A stretch of 64,000 nt of DNA, from NCBI RefSeq assembly GCF_004342025.1, contig NZ_SLWN01000011.1, positions 248,001 through 312,000 of the forward strand, written 5' to 3'. Below are positions 49,213 to 58,037 of this stretch, piece by piece; position 1 is the stretch's first letter; every line of letters starts with the position of its first letter. The translations under genes were made by a program, and so were the position numbers. This stretch comes from Kribbella steppae (GTDB taxonomy: Bacteria > Actinomycetota > Actinomycetes > Propionibacteriales > Kribbellaceae). Below the pieces are notes generated by a model, which had not been told where the DNA came from, searched no databases, and saw only the letters and a program-made list of their open reading frames with translations.

Positions 49213-51155
49213 GACAGCTCGCCCTCGACCACCAGCGACAACCCGGACGTGTCGGAGCGGATCACCGCCTTCGCGCGCGCCGAAACCCCTTCGCCCTCGA
49301 TGTACCCGTCGTCATCTGCGAGCAGCACGGTCTCGCCCTCGAAAGCGATTCCGCACCCGCGGGTCAGTTCGATCCGCCGGCCGCTCGCCTTCTCCGGCCG
49401 CAGCGAGGACGTTGGCTCGATCGTGGTCAGCAAGGTCGCGGTCGTATTGCGTTCCGCGGTGGCGCGCAGCGTGTGCATCGTCCGGGTGAGCCGCAGACTC
49501 GGCGTACTCGAGGTCGGATTCGCCTCGACCTCCGTGACCACGGACGAGACATCGACCGGGGAGTGCGTCCGGACCCAGGCCTGGGCCGACCCCGACCGCA
49601 GGACGACGTCGTCGCCGTCGAACTCGAGCGGCCAATCGGCGTGCAGCAAGAACGTCCACTCGCGGGGCGACCGCGCGGCGCATTGATCCAGCAGCACCAG
49701 GCGGCCGGCCGGGGTGAACACCAGCGTCCGGTCCAGCCGTTCGATCTCCAGCTCGGCCGGGTACATCGCCGCGATCCGAGCGGTCGCGTGCGCCATTCCG
49801 TCCTCGGCCAGGACGTCCACCATCTGCGCCTGACGCTCGTACGGCGCGCCCTTGTACACGTGGTAGCGGTCCTCGTCGGCGAACCCCTGCCCGTCCACCA
49901 GGATCAGGTTGTGGTCGCCGGCCCGCTTGCGGTTGCTGTACCCCTCGTCGACGGCGAGGAACGCACCCCGCGACGTGAGCACGAACGACCCGGCATCCGG
50001 GTGATGGTGCCCAGCGCTCAACGTCTCCCAGCCGCGTTCGGTGTCCAGCCGGTGCGAGGTCTCCCACGCCTGGTGGCCACCACCCGGCGCGGCCTTGAAC
50101 GACACCATCGTCGCCTGGTCGTCCCAACCGGTTCGCGCGGTGACCAGACCGAGGTCCGGGAAGTACGCCGACAACGGCGTGGACTCGGCGGGTGCAACGG
50201 CCGGCACGGTGTCGTCGTACCAGAGAAGCTCCAGATAGGCCTCGGGCATGACACCAGGCTTCACACCACTCGCGTACGCCTCGCGCCAGAAGAACCGTTC
50301 GGCCACCTGACCGGCGAGCCACTGCGCTTCGCCGATGCGATAGGCCGAGGCGAGCTTGTAGTACAGCGCGACGCTGTGCCCACTGCGCCGGTCATGGCAG
50401 TCGCCGTGGTCGATGTTCTCCTCGAAGCCGGGTGCGCACTGCTGCAGCCGGTAGGAGAACGTGTTCGCCAGGAAGCGGCATCGGTCCCACCAGTCCAGAC
50501 CTTCCTGGTCCTGCAGCAGGTCGAGGTACGTCGCCAGCCACGGCACGCCGTACCGCCAGTAGACGACGCCTTCCATGTCCGAGCCGTCGGCCGGCAGCAG
50601 GTCGATCACAGTCGCGAAGTTCGCCTTCGCCCGCTCGGTCCAGTCCTTCCGGCCGAGCGCGTACCCGGCAGCGGCGAGGCCGGTGTAGCAGATCCAGTTG
50701 TGGTTCTGCCAGTACGACGAACTCCACCACGAACCCTCGGACTCGACGGCGAACTCGTACAGGCGGGTGCCCTGCAACTCCAGCTTCGCGCGCAACTCGT
50801 CGGCCAGCTCGAAGTCGTCACCCAGCCAGGTGTACGCGAGCGACAAGCCGTGCAGCAGCCAGCCCGCGTCAAGGTCGTGGTCGGGCAGGTGCGCCTTGCC
50901 CCAGTGCGGGAACCCGATCGCGGCCGAGATCCAGCGCGCGGCCTCCACGCGATAGTGCTCGTGGCCGGTCAGTCGGTAGGCCAGCGCGAGGTTCGCGGCG
51001 GCGGGGCCGAAGTACGTGATGCTCGCGGATGGGTGCTCGGTCGGCGGGGTCTGACCTCGGTACCAGTCGCACTGTTCCGCCAGTCGCCGCCAGCCAGCGG
51101 CGTACCGGCCGTCCAGCTCGGAGCGCAGGTCGTCGAGCCTATGGTCGATCAGCAT
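49209..51155 (-). CDS. Heparinase II/III-type lyase, copy 2
   Basis: 648 residues. N-terminal alpha/alpha-toroid with SITYFGPAAANLALAYRLTG, WWSSSYWQNHNWICYTGLAA and PADGSDMEGVVYWRYGVPW. Then a beta-sandwich heparinase II/III-like domain whose signature is LSAGHHHPDAGSFVLTSRG followed by DEGYSNRKRAGDHNLILVDG. Such enzymes degrade uronic-acid-containing polymers or oligomers by beta-elimination. No signal peptide, so it probably handles imported oligosaccharides. It starts on the last base of the upstream lyase stop (TGATG) and shares only the general fold with that neighbour, so the two may cut different linkages. Confidence 0.85.
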   Translation of the reverse strand: MLIDHRLDDLRSELDGRYAAGWRRLAEQCDWYRGQTPPTEHPSASITYFGPAAANLALAYRLTGHEHYRVEAARWISAAIGFPHWGKAHLPDHDLDAGWLLHGLSLAYTWLGDDFELADELRAKLELQGTRLYEFAVESEGSWWSSSYWQNHNWICYTGLAAAGYALGRKDWTERAKANFATVIDLLPADGSDMEGVVYWRYGVPWLATYLDLLQDQEGLDWWDRCRFLANTFSYRLQQCAPGFEENIDHGDCHDRRSGHSVALYYKLASAYRIGEAQWLAGQVAERFFWREAYASGVKPGVMPEAYLELLWYDDTVPAVAPAESTPLSAYFPDLGLVTARTGWDDQATMVSFKAAPGGGHQAWETSHRLDTERGWETLSAGHHHPDAGSFVLTSRGAFLAVDEGYSNRKRAGDHNLILVDGQGFADEDRYHVYKGAPYERQAQMVDVLAEDGMAHATARIAAMYPAELEIERLDRTLVFTPAGRLVLLDQCAARSPREWTFLLHADWPLEFDGDDVVLRSGSAQAWVRTHSPVDVSSVVTEVEANPTSSTPSLRLTRTMHTLRATAERNTTATLLTTIEPTSSLRPEKASGRRIELTRGCGIAFEGETVLLADDDGYIEGEGVSARAKAVIRSDTSGLSLVVEGELS

Positions 51156-52828
51156 CAGCGACCCCCGCTCCGGTTGATCGAGTAGACCGACCGGAAAGTC
51201 GCGGTCGTGCCGACCACCGTCCAGTCCAGGCCGGTGCGCGTCCGTTGCGGATCGTCTGCCGGCCCAGGGCCCGGACGCGTCACCGGTACGGCGTTGCCCT
51301 CGGCAACATGATGTCCGGACAACACCTCGTCACCCGTCCAGGTGGTGTGCACCTCGTCGCCCTCGATCCGCACGGTGAGGTCGACGTCGGGCCGGAACTG
51401 CAGCACGATCTCCCGTTCGCGATCGGCCTCCACCCGGACCACGTCGACCAGATAACCGTCTCCGGCCTCGACATGCCGCACCGCGCGGACGCCGTCGTAC
51501 CAGCCACTCACCTCGGCGGTTACGAACGATGGCCCGGACTCGACCACGACTCCGGTCGCCTCCTCGGGATCGGCGCCGTCGATGCGGATCGTCGGGTGGG
51601 CGGCGACCGACGTGTAGTGGCGTCGCCATTCCGCATGGCCGTAGGGGACCTGGCCGGGATCGGGCTGCCACGGTGTCGTCGCGCCGTACAAGTAGAGCGC
51701 GAGCTTGTCGTGGTGTCCGTGTGAGCCGCCGTGTGGTCCGTGGTCGAGTACCGCGTGGATGCCGCCGACGCGGATGACGGCGTACGAGTTGGTCAGCTCG
51801 ACGACCGGAGGGTGCGCTCGCGTGCCAACTCGCGGCGGTCCGGCGAACCAGCCGTCGTACCGGTCCTCCAGCCCGTCGTACTCCGGGCCGACCTCCGCGC
51901 GGGCTCGGGCGGCGACCGCGTCGAGACCGTGGTTCGAGGTGAACTGCCGCGCCAGGGCAACGATCTCCAGCCATTCGAGCGCCAGCGGCACCCGGAGGTA
52001 CGGACCGTCGTGCAGCGCCGGGAGGATGCCGCCGTCGGTGGCGATACCGGCCAGCGCCGCGATCATCGCTTCGAGCCGGTCAGGTACGGCGGCCGGGTCG
52101 TGACCACGCAGGCTCAGCAGGTACGCGCGGAGGACGAAGCCGTGGTAGTACGTGCTCGCTTCCCACTCCCAGCCGTCCTCACCGGTCGAGACCTCGAGAT
52201 GAGCGAACTGCCCGTGCTCACCGGTCAGCCACTCCTTCTCGCCTTCCCAGGGCTCCCCCCGCACTGCTGCCGCAGCCTGACCGGCCGTGATGCCGAGTGC
52301 GTTGAACCAGGCCGTGTAGTTCGAGGAGAACTTGTCCTGGGCAACCATCGCGTCACGGGCCCGGCGAGCACCGGCGACCATGTCGTCGAGCATCGGCAAG
52401 GTTTCGCTCAGCTCGGCGCGGCCGGCCAGGTTGCGGATGGCATGGGCGATCGGCACACCCCACACCGCGTCGGTCAGCGCCTGGTGGAACAGCCGGCCGC
52501 GCTGCATCCACCCCTGCGCCTGCTCGTGCTCACCTTCCTTGGTCAGTTCCAGGTAGAGGCGCGCGTACGACGTGAGCAGGTCCGCGCCTTGACCGTCGTA
52601 CGAGAGCAATCGGATCCGGCGGGCCCACCAGTGGTGCGCGAGCACCCGCCAGGCCCCGCGCACCGCCTCGGTGTCCACCCGGCAGCCGTACGCGCACGGA
52701 ATGCCGCCGACCGGGAACTCACCGGCCTCGAACCCGACGTGCTCGAGTTCCACACCGTGTGCCGGGCAGACGTACTGGTGCCACCAGCCACCACGCTCGG
52801 CCGGAGGGCGTCCGGTCAGCGAGGCCAT
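51155..52828 (-). CDS. Heparinase II/III-type lyase, copy 1
   Basis: 557 residues. The N-terminus has a Cys/His-rich segment (QYVCPAHGVELEHVGF, then CAYGCRVDTEAVRG) that could bind zinc, followed by an alpha/alpha-toroid (KFSSNYTAWFNALGITAGQA, EASTYYHGFVLRAYLLS). The C-terminal beta domain carries HGPHGGSHGHHDKLALYLYG, the heparinase II/III signature. No signal peptide. The ATG lies 13 bases inside the SDR gene. The Cys pattern is typical of a subgroup of these lyases encoded in sugar ABC operons. Substrate unknown beyond a likely uronic-acid-containing chain. Confidence 0.85.
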   Translation of the reverse strand: MASLTGRPPAERGGWWHQYVCPAHGVELEHVGFEAGEFPVGGIPCAYGCRVDTEAVRGAWRVLAHHWWARRIRLLSYDGQGADLLTSYARLYLELTKEGEHEQAQGWMQRGRLFHQALTDAVWGVPIAHAIRNLAGRAELSETLPMLDDMVAGARRARDAMVAQDKFSSNYTAWFNALGITAGQAAAAVRGEPWEGEKEWLTGEHGQFAHLEVSTGEDGWEWEASTYYHGFVLRAYLLSLRGHDPAAVPDRLEAMIAALAGIATDGGILPALHDGPYLRVPLALEWLEIVALARQFTSNHGLDAVAARARAEVGPEYDGLEDRYDGWFAGPPRVGTRAHPPVVELTNSYAVIRVGGIHAVLDHGPHGGSHGHHDKLALYLYGATTPWQPDPGQVPYGHAEWRRHYTSVAAHPTIRIDGADPEEATGVVVESGPSFVTAEVSGWYDGVRAVRHVEAGDGYLVDVVRVEADREREIVLQFRPDVDLTVRIEGDEVHTTWTGDEVLSGHHVAEGNAVPVTRPGPGPADDPQRTRTGLDWTVVGTTATFRSVYSINRSGGR

Positions 52829-53580
52829 GAGCCACCGTCGATGTCGATGGTGATCCCGGTCAGGTACCCCGACGCGGGCAGCGCCAGGAACCGGACCGCG
52901 TTCGCCACGTCCTCGACCGAGCCGGCCCGCCCGATCGGCGTACCGGCGACCATCGCCGCCTGCGCCTGCTCGGTGGAGAAGGTCTGGTGGAACGCCGTCT
53001 GGGCGATGTACCCGGGCGCGACCGAGTTGACCGTGATCCCGCGAGGACCGAGTTCCTTGGCCAGGCCCTTGGCGAAACCTCGGATCCCGGCCTTGGCGGC
53101 GGCGTAGATCACCGAACCGGGGCCACCGCCGTTGTGTGCGGCCAGCGAGGCCATCGTGATGATCCGCGGGTTCGCGGACTGCGCGAGGTGAGGGATCGCG
53201 GCCCGGGTGGTGCGGAAGGTGGCGCCGAGGTTCACGTCGACGACCTGCTGGAAGTGCTCGTCGGTCATCTCCTCGACCTTCACCCGGCCGATCAGGTGAC
53301 CGGCGTTGCAGACCAGGATGTCCAGACCGCCGAGGAACGCGATCGTCTCGTCCAGCAGCCGGTTGACGTCCGCCGTACTGGTGACGTCCGCACCGACCGC
53401 GATCGTCTTCCGGCCGAGCGCCTCGATCTCGGCGACCGTCTGTGCGGCGGCGTCCGCGGACGTGCCGTAGTGGACCACGACGTCCGCCCCGGCCGCGGCC
53501 AGGCCGAGCGCGATCGCCCGGCCGATCCCGTGCCCGGCCCCGGTGACGAGTGCGCGCGATCCCTGCAGTTCCTCCGGCAT
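52816..53580 (-). CDS. Short-chain dehydrogenase/reductase
   Basis: 254 residues from ATG 53580, chosen for AAGGAGA 6 bases upstream; ATG 53607, overlapping the permease stop, is the alternative. Classical SDR: TGAGHGIGRAIALGLAAAG cofactor loop, NAG (LVCNAGHLIG), Ser in ITMASLAAHNGG, Tyr-x-x-x-Lys in VIYAAAKAGIRG, and PGYIAQTAF. In a lyase operon the expected job is reduction of a keto-uronate or keto-deoxy sugar (KduD/gluconate-5-dehydrogenase type). This is inferred from position, not from a specificity motif. Confidence 0.88.
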   Translation of the reverse strand: MPEELQGSRALVTGAGHGIGRAIALGLAAAGADVVVHYGTSADAAAQTVAEIEALGRKTIAVGADVTSTADVNRLLDETIAFLGGLDILVCNAGHLIGRVKVEEMTDEHFQQVVDVNLGATFRTTRAAIPHLAQSANPRIITMASLAAHNGGGPGSVIYAAAKAGIRGFAKGLAKELGPRGITVNSVAPGYIAQTAFHQTFSTEQAQAAMVAGTPIGRAGSVEDVANAVRFLALPASGYLTGITIDIDGGSWPR

Positions 53581-53603
53581 AGGTGTGTCTCCTTCGATGA
53601 TTG

Positions 53604-54482
53604 TCATTTGATCCCCGCGGTCGCGAAACCTTGGACGAAGTAGCGCTGCCCGATCAGGAACAGCACCACCATCGGAACGGTGGCCAGCGTCGTACCGGCC
53701 ATCAGGAAGGCCCACTGGGTGTCGTTCTCGGTGCGGAACACCGACAACCCGACCTGGATCACCCGCAGACTGTCGCTCTTGGTCACCAGCAGCGGCCAGA
53801 GGAAGTTGTTCCACGACCCCTCGAAGGTGAGCAGCGCGACCGTGATGAACGCGGGCTTCACCAACGGCGTCATGATCCGGGCGTAGATGCCCAGCTCACC
53901 GAGACCGTCGAGCCGGGCCGCCTCCTCCAGCTCCACCGGCAGGTCGAGGTAGAACTGCCGGAACAGGAACACCGAGAACGGGCTGACCGCGCCCGGGATG
54001 ATGAGCGCCCACCAGGTGTCCAGCCACCCGGTTCCGCCCTGACCGGTGATGTCGTTCCCGCCGAACAGCGGCATGAACCGCACGATCAGGAATTCGGGCA
54101 GGATCTTGGTGTACGTCGGGATCATCAGCGCCCCGACGAAGCCGAGGAAGATCAGCGTGCTCCCCCGGAACCGCAGCCGCGCCAGCGCGTAGCCGGCCAT
54201 CGAGGCGATCACCACGTTGAGGATCGTATGGCTGGCCGCGATGACGAAACTGTTCCGCGCGTACGTCGCGAACGGAGCAGCCTCGAGCGCGTCGGCATAG
54301 TTGCCGAAAGCCCATTCCGTCGGGAACAGCCGGGGTGGTGCGGCGGCGATGTCGGCCGGGGTCTTCACGGAGGTGAGCAGCATCCAGACGAACGGGACGA
54401 TCATCACCGCGGAGATCACGGTCAGGGTCAGGTACAGCGCGATCCGGCCGGGGCTCGGCCGGCGGAGGTCAACGCGAGCCAC
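53604..54482 (-). CDS. Carbohydrate ABC transporter permease (MalG type)
   Basis: 292 residues, six membrane helices beginning RIALYLTLTVISAVMIVPFV. The EAA loop that contacts the ATPase reads EEAARLDGLGELGIYARIM. The MalG-like C-terminus ends in QRYFVQGFATAGIK. It overlaps the upstream permease gene by 14 bases. It pairs with that permease and the lipoprotein to form an importer. No ATPase gene is present in this locus, so it likely borrows a shared MsiK-type ATPase, as is usual in actinomycetes. Confidence 0.94.
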   Translation of the reverse strand: MARVDLRRPSPGRIALYLTLTVISAVMIVPFVWMLLTSVKTPADIAAAPPRLFPTEWAFGNYADALEAAPFATYARNSFVIAASHTILNVVIASMAGYALARLRFRGSTLIFLGFVGALMIPTYTKILPEFLIVRFMPLFGGNDITGQGGTGWLDTWWALIIPGAVSPFSVFLFRQFYLDLPVELEEAARLDGLGELGIYARIMTPLVKPAFITVALLTFEGSWNNFLWPLLVTKSDSLRVIQVGLSVFRTENDTQWAFLMAGTTLATVPMVVLFLIGQRYFVQGFATAGIK

Positions 54483-55419
54483 GGTCGCCTCCGGTGATCC
54501 GCCGGTTCACCAGCGTCAGGACGAGCAGCAGCGCGAACAGCACCAGGCTCTGCGCGCAGGCGTACCCCATCCGGAACTCCCGGAACGCGGACTTGTAGAT
54601 CTCGTACGTCATCATCGTGGTGCTGTTGGCCGGGCCGCCGTCGGTCAGGATGTAGACCTGGTCGAAGGACTGGAACGCACCGATCACCGAGGTGACGAAG
54701 ACGAAGAAGGTGGCCGGCTTCAGCAACGGCAGGGTCAGGCTGAAGAACTGCCGGACCTTCGACGCACCGTCCACCGATGCCGCCTCGTACAGCTCGGCCG
54801 GCAGGCTCTGCAGCGCGGCCAGGTAGATCAGCATCTTCAGGCCGATGCCCTGCCAGATGCCGACCGCGATCACCGCCGGCATCGCCCAGCTGGTCGAGGA
54901 CAGCCAGTTCGGCCCGGACAGGCCGAGGAACGACAGCACGGCATTCGCCAAGCCACTGCGCGGGTCGTAGATCCACAGCCAGACCAGCGCGACCGCGATG
55001 GTCGCGGTCACTTGCGGGATGAAGATCGCGGTCCGGAAGATCGCCCGTCCGGTCAGCTTGGTGTTCAGCATCAACGCGATCAGCAGCGCGATCGCCATCG
55101 CCACCGGGACGGTGAAGAAGGTGTAGATGCTGGTGTTCAGCACCGCGCGACGGAACACGTCGTCGCCGAACAGGTCGCGGAAGTTCTCGAGTCCGACGAA
55201 CCGCGGCGGCGTCAGCACGTCGTACGACGTGAAGCTCAGCACCACCGCGGCGACCAGCGGGATGCCGATCCAGATCGTCGCGTGCAGCAGCGCCGGGGCG
55301 ACCATCAGCAGACCGGCCCGTCGCCGGCTCCGCAACAGTCGCCGGCGGGGTGGGGTGGTGGCCGGACCGGGCGCGGCCTCGCGCACCCGCTCCGGCATCG
55401 ACACGACGGTTCCGCTCAC
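54469..55419 (-). CDS. Carbohydrate ABC transporter permease (MalF type)
   Basis: 316 residues from GTG 55419, which overlaps the binding-protein stop by 4 bases (GTGA); ATG 55398 is possible. Six membrane helices starting RAGLLMVAPALLHATIWIGI. The EAA loop is ELYEAASVDGASKVRQFFSLTLP with conserved Gly. The frame upstream (to 56637) overlaps the binding-protein gene and is not real. First permease of the importer. Confidence 0.94.
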   Translation of the reverse strand: MSGTVVSMPERVREAAPGPATTPPRRRLLRSRRRAGLLMVAPALLHATIWIGIPLVAAVVLSFTSYDVLTPPRFVGLENFRDLFGDDVFRRAVLNTSIYTFFTVPVAMAIALLIALMLNTKLTGRAIFRTAIFIPQVTATIAVALVWLWIYDPRSGLANAVLSFLGLSGPNWLSSTSWAMPAVIAVGIWQGIGLKMLIYLAALQSLPAELYEAASVDGASKVRQFFSLTLPLLKPATFFVFVTSVIGAFQSFDQVYILTDGGPANSTTMMTYEIYKSAFREFRMGYACAQSLVLFALLLVLTLVNRRITGGDRGSR

Positions 55420-56702
55420 AGCCGCGAGATCGCTTCCTTGCTCAGGCTCGCCAGTTCGTCGATGGCTTCCTTGGCGGTCCGCTGGCCGACCACGGCGGTC
55501 TCCAGGGTGGTCTTGATCTTCTCCCGGATCTCCATCCAGGCCGGCGTCCCACCCTCGGACCGGGCCTTGTTCATGTTGTCCAGGGCAAGCTTCACGAAAC
55601 CGTTGCTCTTGACGTAGTCCGAGGTCCGCAGGTCCTGCACACCGGGCACCGATCCCCGCTGCTGGGCGGTCGGCAGGATCGTCTCCGGCGTCCCCAGGAA
55701 CTCCACCAGCGCCTGGGCCGCGGCCGCGTGCTTGGTCGAGGCCGAGCGGGCCACCAGGGTCCCGCCCTGCAACATCGCCGGCACCTTGTTGGCCAGGATG
55801 AACGCGCCGACCTTGTCCTCCTTCAGCAGCTCCGGGTTCTGCTGCTGCAACTGCACCCACAGGGAGTTGTTCGCCATCATCATCGCCGACCGGCCCTGGG
55901 CCAGCGTGCTCGGCTGACCGGCCGCCGACTTGAACGAGAAGTCGGCCGACTTGTCCTTCACCACGTCCAGGAACAGCTGCAACGCCTCGACACCCCGCTC
56001 GTCGTCGAACCGGACCTGCTGGCCGGACTCGTCGAACAGGTTGCCGTCGTTGGCGAACAGGAACGTCTCCCAGCACTGCCGCAGATCGATCGAGAACGGG
56101 TCGAACCCGACCCGGGTCAGCTTGCCGGAGCCGTTCGTGCGGGCCAGTTCCTTGGCCATCGTGCGGAGTTCGGCCCAGTCCTTCGGCGGTGCGGTGATGC
56201 CGGCCTCGGCGAACATGTCCTTGCGGTAGGTGACGATCCGGGTGTCCAGCACCAACGGCAGCGCGTACAGCTTCCCGTCGTACCGGGACGGCTCCAGCAC
56301 CCGCTTCTCGTACTGGTACCGGGTGGCCAGCGACTCCGGCAACGGGGCGAGCACCTTCTTGTGCGCGAACGGCGGGATCCAGCCGACGCCGAGCATCACC
56401 ACGTCCGGCATCAGACCGCCGGCCAGCCCGGTGGTGAGCTTCTCGTTCAGCGCGGTGTACGTCGTGTAGTCGACCTTGACCGTGACGTTCGGGTTCTTCT
56501 GCTTGAACGCCGGCAGCAGTTTGCCTTCCAGCAACTGCTTGCCCGTGCTGCCCTCGAAGATCGGGGTCAGCAGGGTGATCTCGCCCTCGGCCGGCCCGTC
56601 GGCCGCGGCCTGGCTGCCTTCCGGCGCGGCCGAACACCCGGTGGCGGCGCCGAGCGCGCCGAGGCCGAGGACCGTCAGGACTGATCTGCGGGTGTACTCC
56701 AT
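55416..56702 (-). CDS. Extracellular sugar-binding lipoprotein of ABC importer
   Basis: 428 residues from ATG 56702 (AAAGGG upstream). Twin-Arg-containing lipoprotein signal TRRSVLTVLGLGALGAATGC with the lipobox Cys near residue 23. Family 1 solute-binding fold: ITLLTPIFEGSTGKQLLEGK, WIPPFAHKKVLAPLPE, YDGKLYALPLVLDTRIVTYR, GRSAMMMANNSL. It captures an oligosaccharide outside the membrane. First gene of the leftward operon; its promoter region holds operator sites facing the divergent lacI gene. Confidence 0.94.
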   Translation of the reverse strand: MEYTRRSVLTVLGLGALGAATGCSAAPEGSQAAADGPAEGEITLLTPIFEGSTGKQLLEGKLLPAFKQKNPNVTVKVDYTTYTALNEKLTTGLAGGLMPDVVMLGVGWIPPFAHKKVLAPLPESLATRYQYEKRVLEPSRYDGKLYALPLVLDTRIVTYRKDMFAEAGITAPPKDWAELRTMAKELARTNGSGKLTRVGFDPFSIDLRQCWETFLFANDGNLFDESGQQVRFDDERGVEALQLFLDVVKDKSADFSFKSAAGQPSTLAQGRSAMMMANNSLWVQLQQQNPELLKEDKVGAFILANKVPAMLQGGTLVARSASTKHAAAAQALVEFLGTPETILPTAQQRGSVPGVQDLRTSDYVKSNGFVKLALDNMNKARSEGGTPAWMEIREKIKTTLETAVVGQRTAKEAIDELASLSKEAISRL

Positions 56703-56740
56703 GGCGCGCCCTTTCGTGGTGCTGCGACCGGAATGGATTT

Positions 56741-56756
56741 GGTGCAACGATCTACC
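56741..56756. promoter_or_regulatory. LacI-type operator 1
   Basis: GGTGCAACGATCTACC, 39 bases before the binding-protein start. Shares GGTGCAACGAT with operator 2 and has the central CG with TGCAA half-site typical of LacI-family targets. Confidence 0.65.
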
Positions 56757-56784
56757 GCCGGCACCGGCGCTGGTGATGGCGGTT

Positions 56785-56800
56785 GGTGCAACGATGCACC
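56785..56800. promoter_or_regulatory. LacI-type operator 2
   Basis: GGTGCA-ACGA-TGCACC, exact 6-base arms. The best palindrome of the three, placed near the middle of the divergent region. Confidence 0.75.
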
Positions 56801-56876
56801 GATGCTAGAGATGGAGATTCTCGGACGTCAAGACCTCACCATGACCGGATTCTGTTCTAGACTTGGAGGCATATCT

Positions 56877-56892
56877 GCTGCATCGTTACACC
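56877..56892. promoter_or_regulatory. LacI-type operator 3
   Basis: GCTGCATCGTTACACC; on the other strand it reads GGTGTAACGATGCAGC, differing from operator 2 at two positions. It lies 33 bases before the lacI-family start, so it suits autorepression. Confidence 0.7.
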
Positions 56893-56925
56893 ACCTAGTG
56901 GCAGGACGGTGAGCTTCAGGGAAGA

Positions 56926-57993
56926 ATGCGCGGGGTGACCATGGGAGAGGTGACGATCCAGCAGGTGGCGACAGCGGCCGGTGTCTCGCCGAGCACGGTG
57001 TCGAATCTGCTGAACGGGCGGAGTCACCGGATGCTGCCGGAGACCCGGCAGCGGATCGAGACGGCGATCGACAAACTCGGCTACCGGCCGAACCGGGCCG
57101 CTCGCCAGCTCCGCACTGGCCGCAACCAGACCGTCGGGCTGGTCGTCCCGTCGGTCGGCAACCCGTTCTGGGGTGCACTGGCCCGGCATCTGGAGTCGGC
57201 CGCACTGGCTGAGGGCTATCACGTGCTGCTCTGCAACTCCGAGCGCGATCCCCGCCGCGAGCGCGACTACATCGAAGAACTCTGGGCCGACGGCGTGCAC
57301 GGCGTCGTACTGTGCTCGTCGCTGCCCTCCCTCGAGCACGTCATGCCGCTGGTCGAGCGGGGGCTTCAGTTGGTCGCCTTCGACCGGACCGCGCAGGCGG
57401 GCGACCCCGCGTCCCTGGTGAGCATCAGCGTCGACAACGCCGTCGGCAGCGAGCTGGCCACCCGGCACCTCACCGACCTCGGGCACCGCCGGCTGGCCTT
57501 CGTCTCCGGCGCGCTGGCCAGCATCAACCGCAAGGAGCGGCACCGCGGTTTCGTGGCCGGGCTGGAGCGAGCGGGCCTCGACCCGGCCGAGGCGCTGCTG
57601 GCGCCGAGCGGCAGCGGCGGCGACGCCTTCGGTGACGTCGAGGCGTCGGAGCTGGGCCGCGCGGCCGCTGCCGAGCTGCTCTCCCTCGACGAGCCGCCGA
57701 CCGCGATCGTGGCGATCAACGACATGTGCGCCCTCGGAGTCTGCCGCGGCATCCGCGACGGCGGCCTGGAGGTCGCCCGGGACGTGTCCGTGGTCGGCTT
57801 CGACGACATCGTGCTCGCCGACCTCTACGCACCCACGCTGACCACCGTCCGGCAGCCGATGCCGGAGATGGCCGCCGAGGCGTTCGGCCTGCTCCGCGCC
57901 CGGCTCGAGGACTCCTCCCCGAGCAAGGGCCAGTCGCTGCTGTTCCGCCCTGAACTGATCATCCGCGAGTCGACCGCGGCCCCGCGCGCCTGA
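56926..57993 (+). CDS. LacI-family transcriptional regulator of the polysaccharide locus
   Basis: 355 residues. HTH and hinge: TIQQVATAAGVSPSTVSNLL, NGRSHRMLPETRQRIETAID and GYRPNRAARQLRTGR. Then a periplasmic-binding-type effector domain (VGLVVPSVGNPFWGALARHL; GDVEASELGRAAAAELL; VSVVGFDDIVLADLYAPTLT; TTVRQP). It should repress the divergent lyase/transporter operon until a breakdown product binds. ATG 56926 and ATG 56941 (GGGGTGA upstream) are both possible starts. Three matching palindromes in the shared upstream region are its probable operators. Confidence 0.93.
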   Translation: MRGVTMGEVTIQQVATAAGVSPSTVSNLLNGRSHRMLPETRQRIETAIDKLGYRPNRAARQLRTGRNQTVGLVVPSVGNPFWGALARHLESAALAEGYHVLLCNSERDPRRERDYIEELWADGVHGVVLCSSLPSLEHVMPLVERGLQLVAFDRTAQAGDPASLVSISVDNAVGSELATRHLTDLGHRRLAFVSGALASINRKERHRGFVAGLERAGLDPAEALLAPSGSGGDAFGDVEASELGRAAAAELLSLDEPPTAIVAINDMCALGVCRGIRDGGLEVARDVSVVGFDDIVLADLYAPTLTTVRQPMPEMAAEAFGLLRARLEDSSPSKGQSLLFRPELIIRESTAAPRA

Positions 57994-58037
57994 TCCTTTG
58001 TGTACGTCCGGCATCGACGGGTACGGGGGTGCGGTAG

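Noticed and set aside
54469..56637. 722-codon frame that joins a permease to upstream sequence
   Set aside because: The first 400 codons overlap the binding-protein gene in another frame and look random. The real permease begins at 55419.
43638..57993. Polysaccharide locus as a recently acquired mobile island
   Set aside because: No integrase, transposase, tRNA or flanking repeat is visible, and codon bias looks like the rest of the window, so recent transfer is not supported.
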